A stretch of DNA of 17,534 bases, taken from Roseiarcus sp. Its GTDB lineage: Bacteria > Pseudomonadota > Alphaproteobacteria > Rhizobiales > Beijerinckiaceae. A model generated the notes under the pieces. That model made no database searches, was not told the DNA's origin, and was given only the letters and a program-made list of their open reading frames with translations. The stretch covers positions 1 through 17,534 of the forward strand of contig JASLHV010000461.1 in NCBI GenBank assembly GCA_030153205.1. Reading direction: 5' to 3'. This document shows positions 1 through 7,054 of this stretch, piece by piece (the first letter of the stretch is position 1; each line of letters starts with the position of its first letter). Both the position numbers and the translations under genes were made by a program.

Positions 1-246
1 GAAACCGTTTGGACGGACGCCCGCGATGAGTACGAGGCGCGAAGCCGGGTGAGCGAAATCGCTCATGAGATGAACCCCGATTTGATCGGTCCGATGAACT
101 ACTGGCCCTGGCTCTATTTCGCTCGCTGCACCGCCGATGAAACGCCGTTCCCAATCGCTCGGGACACGGTTGTAAATCTCCTTGGCCGCGCGGTCACGGA
201 CCCCTTGCACGCGGCATGGGCGCCACCGTGCCTCGCGGCCGAATGA
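1..246 (+). CDS. 3' end of an unrecognised ORF (partial, 81 codons visible)
   Basis: Frame 1 is open from the first base of the window to a TGA at 244-246, so this would be the C-terminal 81 residues of a protein that starts upstream. An internal ATG-containing start is possible but not needed. The visible part is acidic at first and then has an aromatic stretch (NYWPWLYFAR) followed by TVVNLLGRAV and a Pro/Ala-rich end. I do not recognise a family. An antisense ORF covers much of the same stretch, so coding on the plus strand is not certain. The next gene starts 218 bases later. Confidence 0.35.
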   Translation, partial: ETVWTDARDEYEARSRVSEIAHEMNPDLIGPMNYWPWLYFARCTADETPFPIARDTVVNLLGRAVTDPLHAAWAPPCLAAE

Positions 247-338
247 TCCTCGAGTCCTGTCTGCGGGCCCGGCGCCATCCGTATAGCCAAAGCTGTTCGG
301 TGAAGAGTACATAAATGAAAATCGCGCCGATCGCGCAA

Positions 339-366
339 TTGAGCTAGTGTCCAGATTGCGGATAGT
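339..366 (+). promoter_or_regulatory. Candidate sigma70-type promoter for the S11 carboxypeptidase
   Basis: TTGAGC at 339-344 and GATAGT at 361-366 are separated by 16 bases, and each matches four of six consensus positions. It lies about 100 bases upstream of the ATG at 465. The ribosome binding site for that ATG is AGGGAG at 454-459, five bases before the start. This is inference from sequence resemblance only. Confidence 0.25.
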
Positions 367-464
367 GTGCGGTGATCACGTAAACTCTCCTGAGGCCGGT
401 TCGCGCATGATACCCCATTGCATGAATTCCCAGAGTATCAGCTCGCGGGCTCAAGGGAGTCCCC

Positions 465-1274
465 ATGCATAGAATCGCTCTGTCCCTGTTGGCGCTGTTG
501 ACTTTCGCCGGCGCGTGCGCGTCGGCCGCCGCGGTGCAAACCAAGGCTCCCTATGCGCTGCTAATCGACTCTAGCTCCGGCAGGGTCCTGCTGCAGAAAA
601 ACGCCGACGCGCCAATGGCGCCTGCCTCCACCACCAAGATCCTCACGGCCGAGGTCGTCTTCAGCGAGCTCGCCTCGGGCCGCCTCAAATTGGACGACAC
701 CTTCGTCGTCTCGGCTCACGCGGCGAGCGAAGGCGATGCGGAATCGGGCGGGTCGAGCATGTTTGCTGAAGCGGGCAGCCGCGTGCGTGTCGAAGATTTA
801 TTGCGCGGGCTGGTCATCGCGTCGGGCAACGACGCTGCGATCACACTGGCCGAGGGCGTCTCCAGCACGGAGACGGCGTTCGCGGGGCTAATGAACGCGC
901 ACGCGCGCGCCATCGGCATGACGCATTCGCACTTCGCCAACCCATGGGGCGGGCCGGGCAACCGGGTGACCGCGCGAGACATGGCGCGCCTCGCATCTTA
1001 TGTGATTGCGACCTACCCCCAGTATTACCAATATTTCGGGGAGACCGAGTTCACCTGGAACGGCGTGCGGCAGCAGAACCGCAACCCGCTGCTTCAGGTC
1101 GGAGCCGATGGCCTCAAGACCGGGCATCTCGCGGCCAGCGGCTACGGGCTCGTCGGGTCGGGCGCGCACGCTGGCCACAGGCTCATCCTGGTGCTGAACG
1201 GCCTGAAGTCTGAGAAAGAGCGGGCAAGCGAAGGTCAGCGGCTTTTCGAATGGGGGGTTCAGGAAGCGCGCTGA
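465..1274 (+). CDS. Secreted D-alanyl-D-alanine carboxypeptidase, peptidase S11 (short form)
   Basis: A 269-residue penicillin-binding carboxypeptidase that should remove the terminal D-Ala from peptidoglycan stem pentapeptides in the periplasm. All three active-site motifs are visible: STTK at 55-58 (nucleophile S55, K58), SGN at 120-122 and KTG at 218-220. Residues 1 to about 23 form a signal peptide. A Cys at 18 sits in a poor lipobox, so ordinary signal peptidase I cleavage is more likely. The start is supported by AGGGAG five bases upstream. The protein ends soon after the catalytic domain: it lacks the C-terminal beta domain and amphipathic membrane anchor of PBP5/DacA-type enzymes (about 390-400 residues), so it is probably soluble. 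It is transcribed alone and converges on the DUF4242 gene. The family call is firm; the exact paralogue is not. Confidence 0.93.
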   Translation: MHRIALSLLALLTFAGACASAAAVQTKAPYALLIDSSSGRVLLQKNADAPMAPASTTKILTAEVVFSELASGRLKLDDTFVVSAHAASEGDAESGGSSMFAEAGSRVRVEDLLRGLVIASGNDAAITLAEGVSSTETAFAGLMNAHARAIGMTHSHFANPWGGPGNRVTARDMARLASYVIATYPQYYQYFGETEFTWNGVRQQNRNPLLQVGADGLKTGHLAASGYGLVGSGAHAGHRLILVLNGLKSEKERASEGQRLFEWGVQEAR

Positions 1275-1375
1275 CGCGCCTGGATTTTGGACTCAGCGCA
1301 AGAGAGGCGCGGCAAACGTGGCTTATATTCGCCGACGGCGCCGAACCGACCTTGCCCCTTTGTGACCAAGCCAGG

Positions 1376-1485
1376 CGTCGCCAACCAAATCGGCGACGAT
1401 CTTCGCCATCGCCGAGGCATTTTTCTCGGCGCTCCGACGCCGCCAGCTCTCCTGGCGGAGTCGACGGCGTCAGCCGGACGCCGTC
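1376..1485. repeat. Four consecutive perfect stem-loops between convergent genes
   Basis: Four separate perfect inverted repeats lie end to end. A: 1376-1382 with 1392-1398 (7 bp, loop 9). B: 1410-1416 with 1425-1431 (7 bp, loop 8, T-rich on the plus strand). C: 1440-1446 with 1452-1458 (7 bp, loop 5). D: 1463-1470 with 1478-1485 (8 bp, loop 7). D covers the stop codon of the DUF4242 gene (1470-1472, minus strand). The block lies between the S11 carboxypeptidase and DUF4242 genes, so termination or mRNA 3'-end protection of one or both transcripts is a reasonable guess. None of the stems is followed by a proper U tract. Confidence 0.6.
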
Positions 1486-1745
1486 ATGGGATCGATGATG
1501 GTACGCACTTCGCTGACTTTGTTCGCTGGGAAGCCGCTCAATCGCGCATGCTCGTGTACCGCGGCCTCATTCTCGGCGAGATAGATGCAGAACGTCTTGT
1601 CGTCCGCGACGAAGGATTGCAGCCACTGCACTGTCCCGGACAGCTTTGCGAGCGCCTCGTTGGATGTGGCCGCCGCGCCCTTGAGCTGTGCGCGATCGAA
1701 CGCGCCGACACCCGGCAAGTTACGCTCGATGACATATCTCTTCAT
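1470..1745 (-). CDS. DUF4242 (SCO4226-like) small protein
   Basis: A 91-residue protein covering essentially the whole DUF4242 domain. The recognisable features are the opening MKRYVIERNLPGVG, a central VQWLQSFVADDKTFCIYLA segment and the HARLSGFPANKVSEVRTIIDP end. The family is a small ferredoxin-like fold. Its named member SCO4226 of Streptomyces binds nickel, but I cannot show that this copy does. It has no signal peptide, so it is expected in the cytoplasm. The ATG at 1745 is preceded on the minus strand by GAGGA seven bases upstream. It lies 178 bases downstream of the alpha/beta hydrolase on the same strand, so co-transcription is possible but not evident. The family assignment is from remembered family patterns. 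Confidence 0.85.
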   Translation of the reverse strand: MKRYVIERNLPGVGAFDRAQLKGAAATSNEALAKLSGTVQWLQSFVADDKTFCIYLAENEAAVHEHARLSGFPANKVSEVRTIIDPMTASG

Positions 1746-1923
1746 TCCTTGGTCCTCTTGGTCTAGCTGCGCTGTCGCCCGAAAGTCGTCGAATTACGGT
1801 GACGGCGCCTCGATTTGGCCGCGGCGCAGCGAGCGCCTTGGCGGATGACGGTGTAGTCGAACCGCCCCAGGTCTTCTTGGGTAGGAAGGCAGACATGTTG
1901 GCCGATAGCGCAAACTTCGACCG

Positions 1924-2820
1924 CTAGCGTCCCGCGGCGGATCGCGATCCGACCCGGGTCGAGGGCGACGCGCTCGTGGGAATGCGCTCCAGCGTGGACC
2001 GCAGCCCGATGCGCTCCGTGACATGCCGCGCCACGATGGCCGCGACCTCGTCCGGGTGCGTCCTGATCATGAAATGGCCGGCGTCTCGAATCTCGACGAT
2101 CGAGGCGTCCGGCAGGTAAATGCTCAGGAGCTCGCTGGACCGTTTCATGGCGGGGTGACTCACAGCGCCGTACAGCACGAGCGAGGGAACGGCGAGTCGC
2201 TGCAATTCGTCGGTCGTCACGGCGAACTCGTACGCGCTTGTCCAGTCGAGGATATTGACGGACGTCGTCGCAACCGCATGATCTCGCATTCGCGGCGGCA
2301 AGGACGCGAACGCCCCGGCCCCACCATAGAAGTCGATCATGTTTGCGATCGCCTCCGGCTCTCCCCGCATGTAGTCGGCGAAGTAACGATCCGTCATTTC
2401 GCGGAAGGCGCGATAGTGATGGCGATCGCCGCTGGCGCGAAGTAGACTCGGCGCCGGCGCATCGACCATGACGAGGCTGGCGAGCGGCGCCCGCCCGCGC
2501 AAGGCCACGGCGAGGCTGACCAATCCTCCGAAGGAGTGACCAATCAGGTGCACGGGCTCGCCGCGCAGTCCGGCGGCGCGACGGATGACCTGCTCCGCGA
2601 CCTCCACCTCGCGGACCATCGGAGGGTCGATGGGCGTGCGCCGCTCCTCGGTACTGCCGTAACCGGGTAAGCTCGTCGTCACGACGCGGAACCGAGCGCC
2701 GAGCGCTGCAATCACCGACCGCCACGCGGCCCCCGTGCTGCATGACCCTGGGACGAACACGATCGTCGGGCCGGCGCCGCGTTCGTCATACTCGATGCGA
2801 CCGAAAACATCGTTGATCAT
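1924..2820 (-). CDS. Alpha/beta hydrolase fold protein
   Basis: A 298-residue single-domain alpha/beta hydrolase, probably cytoplasmic, of unknown substrate. The nucleophile elbow GHSFGG gives S96, and the catalytic His is H249 in DAGHFMIRTHP. The N-terminal strand and oxyanion loop are VFVPGS at 21-26. The usual acid position after the penultimate strand reads LYGAVSHP (216-223) with no Asp or Glu, so the acid may be D120 after the LVMV strand (116-119). The last 28 residues are Ser/Arg/Thr-rich and outside the fold. The ATG overlaps the stop of the upstream DUF1127 gene (ATGA, 4 bp), which implies translational coupling. A longer minus-strand ORF at 1763-2743 in another frame is a shadow. 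An esterase, epoxide-hydrolase-like or C-C hydrolase role cannot be told apart. Confidence 0.88.
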   Translation of the reverse strand: MINDVFGRIEYDERGAGPTIVFVPGSCSTGAAWRSVIAALGARFRVVTTSLPGYGSTEERRTPIDPPMVREVEVAEQVIRRAAGLRGEPVHLIGHSFGGLVSLAVALRGRAPLASLVMVDAPAPSLLRASGDRHHYRAFREMTDRYFADYMRGEPEAIANMIDFYGGAGAFASLPPRMRDHAVATTSVNILDWTSAYEFAVTTDELQRLAVPSLVLYGAVSHPAMKRSSELLSIYLPDASIVEIRDAGHFMIRTHPDEVAAIVARHVTERIGLRSTLERIPTSASPSTRVGSRSAAGR

Positions 2821-3164
2821 ACCCTCATGTCCTTCGCCGTAGCGAGAGCCGGGCTTTCATGCTCGGCATGGAGCGCCTGACCTTTCCGGCGTTTGGCGTC
2901 GCATCGGCGATCCGCTTCTGGCGAAAGCGCCGCCGTGGTCCAGCCGGATTTGACCAGGTACGAAATCTCTGAGCGATTGAGCCCGATGTCCCGGAGCTCC
3001 CAATCGCTTAAGGATGCAAGTTCGAGGATCGCCGCCCGGTCGCGCCACCATGCCTTGAGAGACGACTGCAGGCGATTCCAAGCCGTGGTCGACTGACCCG
3101 AGGCGGAACGCCGCGCCTGGGCTCGTCGCGTGGGCGCAGCAATGAAAGCCTTTTCGTTTTGCAT
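2817..3164 (-). CDS. DUF1127 domain small basic protein
   Basis: A 115-residue protein with a DUF1127 core at about 36-75 (AWWRDRAAILELASLSDWEL, then RDIGLNRSEISYLVKSG). Short DUF1127 proteins are common in alphaproteobacteria. Some small members are arginine-rich RNA-binding regulators of RNA turnover, phosphate or C1 metabolism, and others have no known role. The basic N-terminus (PTRRAQARR) and C-terminus fit nucleic-acid binding, but this is inference. I chose the ATG at 3164; an in-frame ATG at 3311 would add 49 residues unlike the family and has no visible ribosome binding site. AAGGA lies 14 bases before the chosen start, a rather long gap. Its stop overlaps the start of the hydrolase gene by 4 bp, so it heads a two-gene unit. 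It is divergent from the AraC-family gene. Confidence 0.75.
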   Translation of the reverse strand: MQNEKAFIAAPTRRAQARRSASGQSTTAWNRLQSSLKAWWRDRAAILELASLSDWELRDIGLNRSEISYLVKSGWTTAALSPEADRRCDAKRRKGQALHAEHESPALATAKDMRV

Positions 3165-3271
3165 TGGTTTGCTAGGATTCCTTGGAAGATCGAGGTCCAC
3201 ATGCGAGGTCGCCGTCGCGACCCCGTTCACTCTTGGAACACTGACACGCGCGCCTATTTCGGGCGTGCGGC

Positions 3272-3285
3272 CGCGTTCGAACGCG
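3272..3285. promoter_or_regulatory. 14-bp perfect palindrome in the DUF1127/AraC divergent region
   Basis: CGCGTTCGAACGCG is perfectly self-complementary and sits in the 272-base gap between the DUF1127 start (3164) and the AraC-family start (3437). A dimeric regulator could bind here and act on both genes. AraC proteins more often use direct repeats, so another regulator, or chance in GC-rich DNA, is possible. No convincing promoter hexamers were found in the rest of the gap. Confidence 0.3.
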
Positions 3286-3436
3286 TCGCAATCATCCTGC
3301 GGCGAATACAATCGCGCGGTCGCGTGTTTCTAGGCTGAAACGACGTGCGCGTTCTTGGTCAGCAATGCATGTCGCTTGGCGGAGAGCGCAAAACGCACGA
3401 AGTCACAACAGGCATCTTTAGGAGCGACGGCGATTT

Positions 3437-4372
3437 ATGGAGTGGTCAACCGATAACATTCGGCCGCGTGAGCGCTTTTCCTATTGGCGCGAGGCGGTCT
3501 GTCATTCGATCTTCAACCTGACGATCGATGCGCCGCCGGGCGAGTTCGCGGCGCGCATGACCGCGCGGAGCGCCGGTCCCATTCGCGTTGCGCTGAGCGA
3601 GTCCACCGCTTATCAGGTTGCTCGCGACAAGCGGGAGGTTGGTCGCGCGTCGGACGACAGCTACTCGGTCTATCTACAGTTGCGCGGCGACGCCGTGATC
3701 AGCCAGAGCGGTCAGGCGTTCGCGTTTCAGGCCGGCGACATCGCCATTTCGGACCTGCAACATCCGTTCGTCGCGACGCTTTCCGGCGGCGCGCGCCGCA
3801 TCACCTCGGTCATTCCTTGCGAAATGCTGGATCGGCGCGCGCCCTGGGTGCGCAAGACGGCCCTGCGCCGGCTGCCGGCCGATTCCGCTTATGTCGATCT
3901 CGCCCGCCGTCATATTGTTGAACTGCTCGAAAACCCTCGGATGAGCGAAAGCGCGGCGAGCCTCCTCACTGAAAATCTTTGCAATCTGCTGGCGCTGGCG
4001 AGCGCGGCGGATCTCGGGCCCAATCGCATGCCCTCGGAGCTGCAAATCGAGGCCATGCTCGCCTTCTGCAGGCAGGAACTCGACGATTCCGAGCTAACGC
4101 CGCAACGCGTCGCCGACCATCTCGGCGTCTCAGTGCGGACTCTACACTCGCGCTTCAAGCAGATCGGGCAAACCTTTGCCGAATGGGTGCGGGACGAGCG
4201 CCTGAAGGCCTGCAGCGCGGCCCTGCGAGACCCGACTCAGCGAGGCTTGAATATTTCCGAGATCGCCTACCGCTGGGGGTTCAACGACCTCTCTCATTTC
4301 AACAAATCGTTCCGGACGCGGTTCGGTCGCACGCCCAGGGAATGGCGCAACGAGTTGCAGATGTCGTCGTGA
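3437..4372 (+). CDS. AraC-family transcriptional regulator
   Basis: A 311-residue regulator with an N-terminal AraC_binding_2-type sensor domain (about 10-190, starting RERFSYWREAVCHSIFNL) and a C-terminal AraC double helix-turn-helix. The first helix-turn-helix is at about 221-250 (TPQRVADHLGVSVRTLHSRF), the second at about 272-304 with the conserved RWGFNDLSHFNKSFR and FGRTPREWR. It should bind promoter DNA and respond to a small organic effector, typically as an activator. AGGAG at 3420-3424 lies 12 bases before the ATG, slightly far but the best start available. It is divergent from the DUF1127-hydrolase unit, its likeliest local target, and converges on the FAD monooxygenase gene. The effector is unknown. 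Confidence 0.93.
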   Translation: MEWSTDNIRPRERFSYWREAVCHSIFNLTIDAPPGEFAARMTARSAGPIRVALSESTAYQVARDKREVGRASDDSYSVYLQLRGDAVISQSGQAFAFQAGDIAISDLQHPFVATLSGGARRITSVIPCEMLDRRAPWVRKTALRRLPADSAYVDLARRHIVELLENPRMSESAASLLTENLCNLLALASAADLGPNRMPSELQIEAMLAFCRQELDDSELTPQRVADHLGVSVRTLHSRFKQIGQTFAEWVRDERLKACSAALRDPTQRGLNISEIAYRWGFNDLSHFNKSFRTRFGRTPREWRNELQMSS

Positions 4373-4450
4373 ACTATCACGAAAAGCGCGCGACCCAGCT
4401 CGTGGCGACCATCAGTTTAGTTCTTGGCGAACGAAAACGCCCTGGCGAGG

Positions 4451-5572
4451 TTAGAGACTGAGCAGGTCGTCCAGGACGATAGCGTTTTTGGCGTGATCGA
4501 ATACATCGTCGGGAATGTGGGTTTTGCGCTCCACCGAAACCATGTCTTGGTTGACCGAAACAAAAGGCCGCATCCGCTCTTCATAGCGCCGGAAGGCGGC
4601 GGCGTGATCCTTGCCGTTTTGCTGAAGCTCTCGACCCAAGACAAAGGCGCCGATCAGGGCGAGACTCGTCCCCTGCCCCGTGAATGGCGATGGACAATAG
4701 CCCGCGTCGCCGACGAGACAGACCCGTCCTTTTGACCATTGCGGCATGCGGACTTGCGCCAACGGGCCGAAATAAAGATCGGGTACGTCTTGCATGCATC
4801 GCAGGAGGCGAGGGATGTCGCCGCGCAGATGACCGGCCCGTTGCGTGATCAGAGCCTTCTGCGCGCGCATGTCGCCTCGTGGATATTCGTCCAACCCCAT
4901 CGCGAATCCGAGATTGACGCGAAGCTCGCTGTTGTCTCGTGCGGGATAAATCACGTAACCCGACGTGTCGTCGCGATAAGCGAGCTGCCAATCCTGCAAG
5001 TTCAGAATGTTTGGAGCGGTGTAGATTGCCAAGCCCACGCCGAGCGGCCTAAGCAGCCCATGTTCGTCACGGAAGGCAAGACGACGTACACTCGAATGAA
5101 GTCCGTCCGCTCCAACAACGAGATCGAAAACGCGAGACGGGGATCGCATGAACGCGACCGAAACGGCGCCATTTCGTTCTTCTAAGGATTCGATCGAATC
5201 GTCGTAGAGGTATTCAGTTTCAGAATGACTGGCTTTGAGTAGGAGCTCAGCCAGATCGTCACGGAGAATCTCAATGTCGCCGCTATCGAAGCGACCGCCG
5301 CTCATTGTCCGCTCTTCCGTTCGCTCTATCTCCCTGCCGTCGATGTCCAGCATCGACATTCCTTTGAGACGAGTGCGGAGGGCACGAACGCGATCGAGCA
5401 GTCCCATTCCTTCAATCACGGTCAACGCGGGCCCGCGGATATCGATTGCCTGGCCTCCGGGCCGAGGAGCCGGGGCGCGTTCGACTATGGTGACCGTAAA
5501 ACCGGCTTTACAAAGCCAGTAAGCCAGCGCCGGTCCCGCGATGCTTGCGCCCGAAATGAGAACATTAGTCAC
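4451..5572 (-). CDS. FAD-dependent monooxygenase (group A, PHBH/TetX-like)
   Basis: A 373-residue flavoprotein hydroxylase expected to use NAD(P)H and O2 to hydroxylate an aromatic or xenobiotic substrate in the cytoplasm. Visible features are the N-terminal Rossmann motif GASIAG at 8-13, the ribose-binding acidic E31 at the end of strand 2, the GADG motif at 154-157 and the FAD-ribityl GD motif at 288-289 (VCLVGDAGYCPSPFTGQG). The length matches single-component members, and no extra thioredoxin-like C-terminal domain is present. The start codon is GTG at 5572, supported by GGAGGGAG 8-10 bases upstream on the minus strand; no in-frame ATG gives a complete Rossmann strand. It is the last gene of the TetR > TauE > monooxygenase operon, 33 bases behind the permease gene. 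Its substrate is unknown. Confidence 0.92.
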   Translation of the reverse strand: MTNVLISGASIAGPALAYWLCKAGFTVTIVERAPAPRPGGQAIDIRGPALTVIEGMGLLDRVRALRTRLKGMSMLDIDGREIERTEERTMSGGRFDSGDIEILRDDLAELLLKASHSETEYLYDDSIESLEERNGAVSVAFMRSPSRVFDLVVGADGLHSSVRRLAFRDEHGLLRPLGVGLAIYTAPNILNLQDWQLAYRDDTSGYVIYPARDNSELRVNLGFAMGLDEYPRGDMRAQKALITQRAGHLRGDIPRLLRCMQDVPDLYFGPLAQVRMPQWSKGRVCLVGDAGYCPSPFTGQGTSLALIGAFVLGRELQQNGKDHAAAFRRYEERMRPFVSVNQDMVSVERKTHIPDDVFDHAKNAIVLDDLLSL

Positions 5573-5605
5573 TATTGGTCTCCCTCCATATTCAACGCGC
5601 GTTCC

Positions 5606-6388
5606 TCACGCAGCGGCCTTGTACGCCATGTAAATGGCCATTGCCGAGACGAAGCCGATTAGCACTGCCCGAAGCGTTACCCTGCTCGTTCGGGTAGCGA
5701 CACGCGCGCCGAGGTCGGTGCCAACGAAGAGTCCGGCGATAACGCCCAGTGCGGCAACCCATGTCGTCGAAGAGCCCTCTCTCCAATAGACCCATGCAGC
5801 CGGAATCGTCATCGGGATCGTCGAAAGAACCAGGCTCATCATCTGCGCTTGACGCTGTGGGACTTTCATTCCCACGCTGAGGCCTACCGTCGTCGCCAAT
5901 CCTCCACCGATGCCGAGAAACCCGGACGAAAAGCCGGCGATCGCTCCAATGACGAGCAATGGCGTCCAATGTATTTCCATCGCGTCGCGCTCATGGCCTG
6001 CCAAAGTATCTTCTTGACCGCGGCGAGCAATGAGCATTGCGTCCAATGCGGCTAAATACCCGGCGTAGGTCCATTGCAAGCCGGCGCTGGAGACGAGTCG
6101 CGCCGAATAGGCTCCGCCCACGGCCCCTATTAGGAAACCTATAGCCAGGAAGACGAGCCAATCCAGCGGCGTTCGATTCCCATTGTCCCAATAGCGTTTG
6201 ATCCCAGCGAGGCTGGTCGGCGGAATCTGCGCGATGAGCGAAATCCCCTGCGCCACATGCTGCTCGGCTCCCAGCAACAAAACCGAAAAGACGACCAGTC
6301 CGCCGCCGGGGCTTACGCCGAGAAGTCCGGACGTGAGCCCTCCGGCCAGCCCCACGCCGGCGCCAGCGGCAAGTTCAGGAAAGGACAT
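5606..6388 (-). CDS. TauE/SafE-family membrane permease
   Basis: A 260-residue polytopic inner-membrane protein of the TauE/SafE family (often annotated as sulfite or organic-anion exporters). Two internally related halves are visible: GLLGVSPGGGLVVFSVLLLG with QGISLIAQIPPTSLAG in the first half, and GFLGIGGGLATTVGLSVGMK with SLVLSTIPMTIPA in the second. About seven to eight hydrophobic segments are present. I placed the start at the ATG at 6388, which follows GGAACGGAA and gives the usual family N-terminus; the longer ORF to 6460 lies inside the TetR gene. The start overlaps the 3' end of the TetR gene by 14 bases, so expression is probably coupled. Inference: it may move the substrate or product of the downstream monooxygenase. 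Confidence 0.88.
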   Translation of the reverse strand: MSFPELAAGAGVGLAGGLTSGLLGVSPGGGLVVFSVLLLGAEQHVAQGISLIAQIPPTSLAGIKRYWDNGNRTPLDWLVFLAIGFLIGAVGGAYSARLVSSAGLQWTYAGYLAALDAMLIARRGQEDTLAGHERDAMEIHWTPLLVIGAIAGFSSGFLGIGGGLATTVGLSVGMKVPQRQAQMMSLVLSTIPMTIPAAWVYWREGSSTTWVAALGVIAGLFVGTDLGARVATRTSRVTLRAVLIGFVSAMAIYMAYKAAA

Positions 6389-7028
6389 TTCCGTTCCGCC
6401 TTCGTCGACGTCGCGTTGACCGCGACCTTGTCGGCTTGAGCCCGCCGAGCATCCGATCAATCACGGCGACGCAAGAGGCGACATCGACCTTCTCGCCCCA
6501 TGCCGCTTGAAGGACGAATCCTTGAAACAATGCGATGAGAGACCGCGCCAGCGCTTCTGCGTTCACGTCGCGCGCGAGCTGCCCTTTGACTTGAGCACTC
6601 CTTACGAGTTCGGTGATGAGCGAGCGGGGAGCATCAATGCCCTCGACCACTCGAGAACGGACGCGTTCGTTTCTCAGCGCCTCCGCCCATCCGTTCACGC
6701 CGACTCTCCGTTGTAATTCACCCGCTGGATCCGTCAGCGCGCGCGCGTATTCGCGGATCAACGACTGAATGGCCTTGATCGGGTGGTCACGTTGCTGCGC
6801 GACAGAATTGAGGACAGCCTCGCGGCGGTGGCGATCGTCGGCCAGAGCCTCGATGATTTCGTCTTTGCTTGAGAAGTAGAGGTAGACGGCCCCGTGGCTC
6901 AGCCCTGAACGTCCGACGATGTCGGCCATGCCGGTCTGATGAAAGCCATTCTCAGAGAAGCATTCCAGCGCGGAATCGAGAATCTGTTTCCGCCGAGCTT
7001 CTCTTTGGTCATCGCTAATTTTAGGCAT
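6375..7028 (-). CDS. TetR-family transcriptional repressor
   Basis: A 217-residue regulator with a TetR_N helix-turn-helix at about 16-60. The diagnostic sequence is ILDSALECFSENGFHQTGMA then GLSHGAVYLYFSSKDEIIEA. The C-terminal ligand and dimer domain follows, to about 197. The last about 20 residues are an Arg-rich tail encoded where the gene runs into the permease start. I chose the ATG at 7028 because AAGG lies five bases upstream; a TTG at 7040 is the alternative. A consensus-like promoter and a perfect palindrome lie directly upstream, which fits autorepression. As first gene of a three-gene operon it probably controls the permease and monooxygenase and perhaps the divergent serine hydrolase. 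The inducer is unknown. Confidence 0.93.
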   Translation of the reverse strand: MPKISDDQREARRKQILDSALECFSENGFHQTGMADIVGRSGLSHGAVYLYFSSKDEIIEALADDRHRREAVLNSVAQQRDHPIKAIQSLIREYARALTDPAGELQRRVGVNGWAEALRNERVRSRVVEGIDAPRSLITELVRSAQVKGQLARDVNAEALARSLIALFQGFVLQAAWGEKVDVASCVAVIDRMLGGLKPTRSRSTRRRRRRNGNVLS

Positions 7029-7040
7029 GGCGCCTTGCAA

Positions 7041-7054
7041 ACTGATCGATCAGT
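7041..7054. promoter_or_regulatory. Probable TetR operator (14-bp perfect palindrome)
   Basis: ACTGATCGATCAGT is perfectly self-complementary. It begins 13 bases upstream of the tetR-type start and abuts or overlaps the -10 region of its promoter. The position is that of an autorepression operator for the adjacent TetR-family protein. It also lies on the path to the divergent serine hydrolase gene at 7220. Confidence 0.65.

Noticed and set aside
1410..1431. Rho-independent terminator at stem-loop B
   Set aside because: The T run is inside the loop rather than after the stem, so it does not have the form of an intrinsic terminator; it is reported only as part of the hairpin cluster.
1763..2743. 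326-codon minus-strand ORF
   Set aside because: It overlaps the alpha/beta hydrolase in another frame, is very Arg-rich and shows no family motif. The hydrolase frame carries GHSFGG and the catalytic His.
3165..3311. 49-codon N-terminal extension of the DUF1127 gene
   Set aside because: No ribosome binding site precedes the ATG at 3311 and the extra residues are unlike the family; it also lies in the likely divergent promoter region.
4373..4450. Terminator between the AraC and monooxygenase genes
   Set aside because: Only a short direct repeat (TGGCGA) is seen; there is no convincing stem-loop.
6389..6460. 24-codon extension of the TauE/SafE gene
   Set aside because: It lies inside the TetR gene and would add a hydrophilic leader before a normal family N-terminus; the ATG at 6388 has a ribosome binding site.
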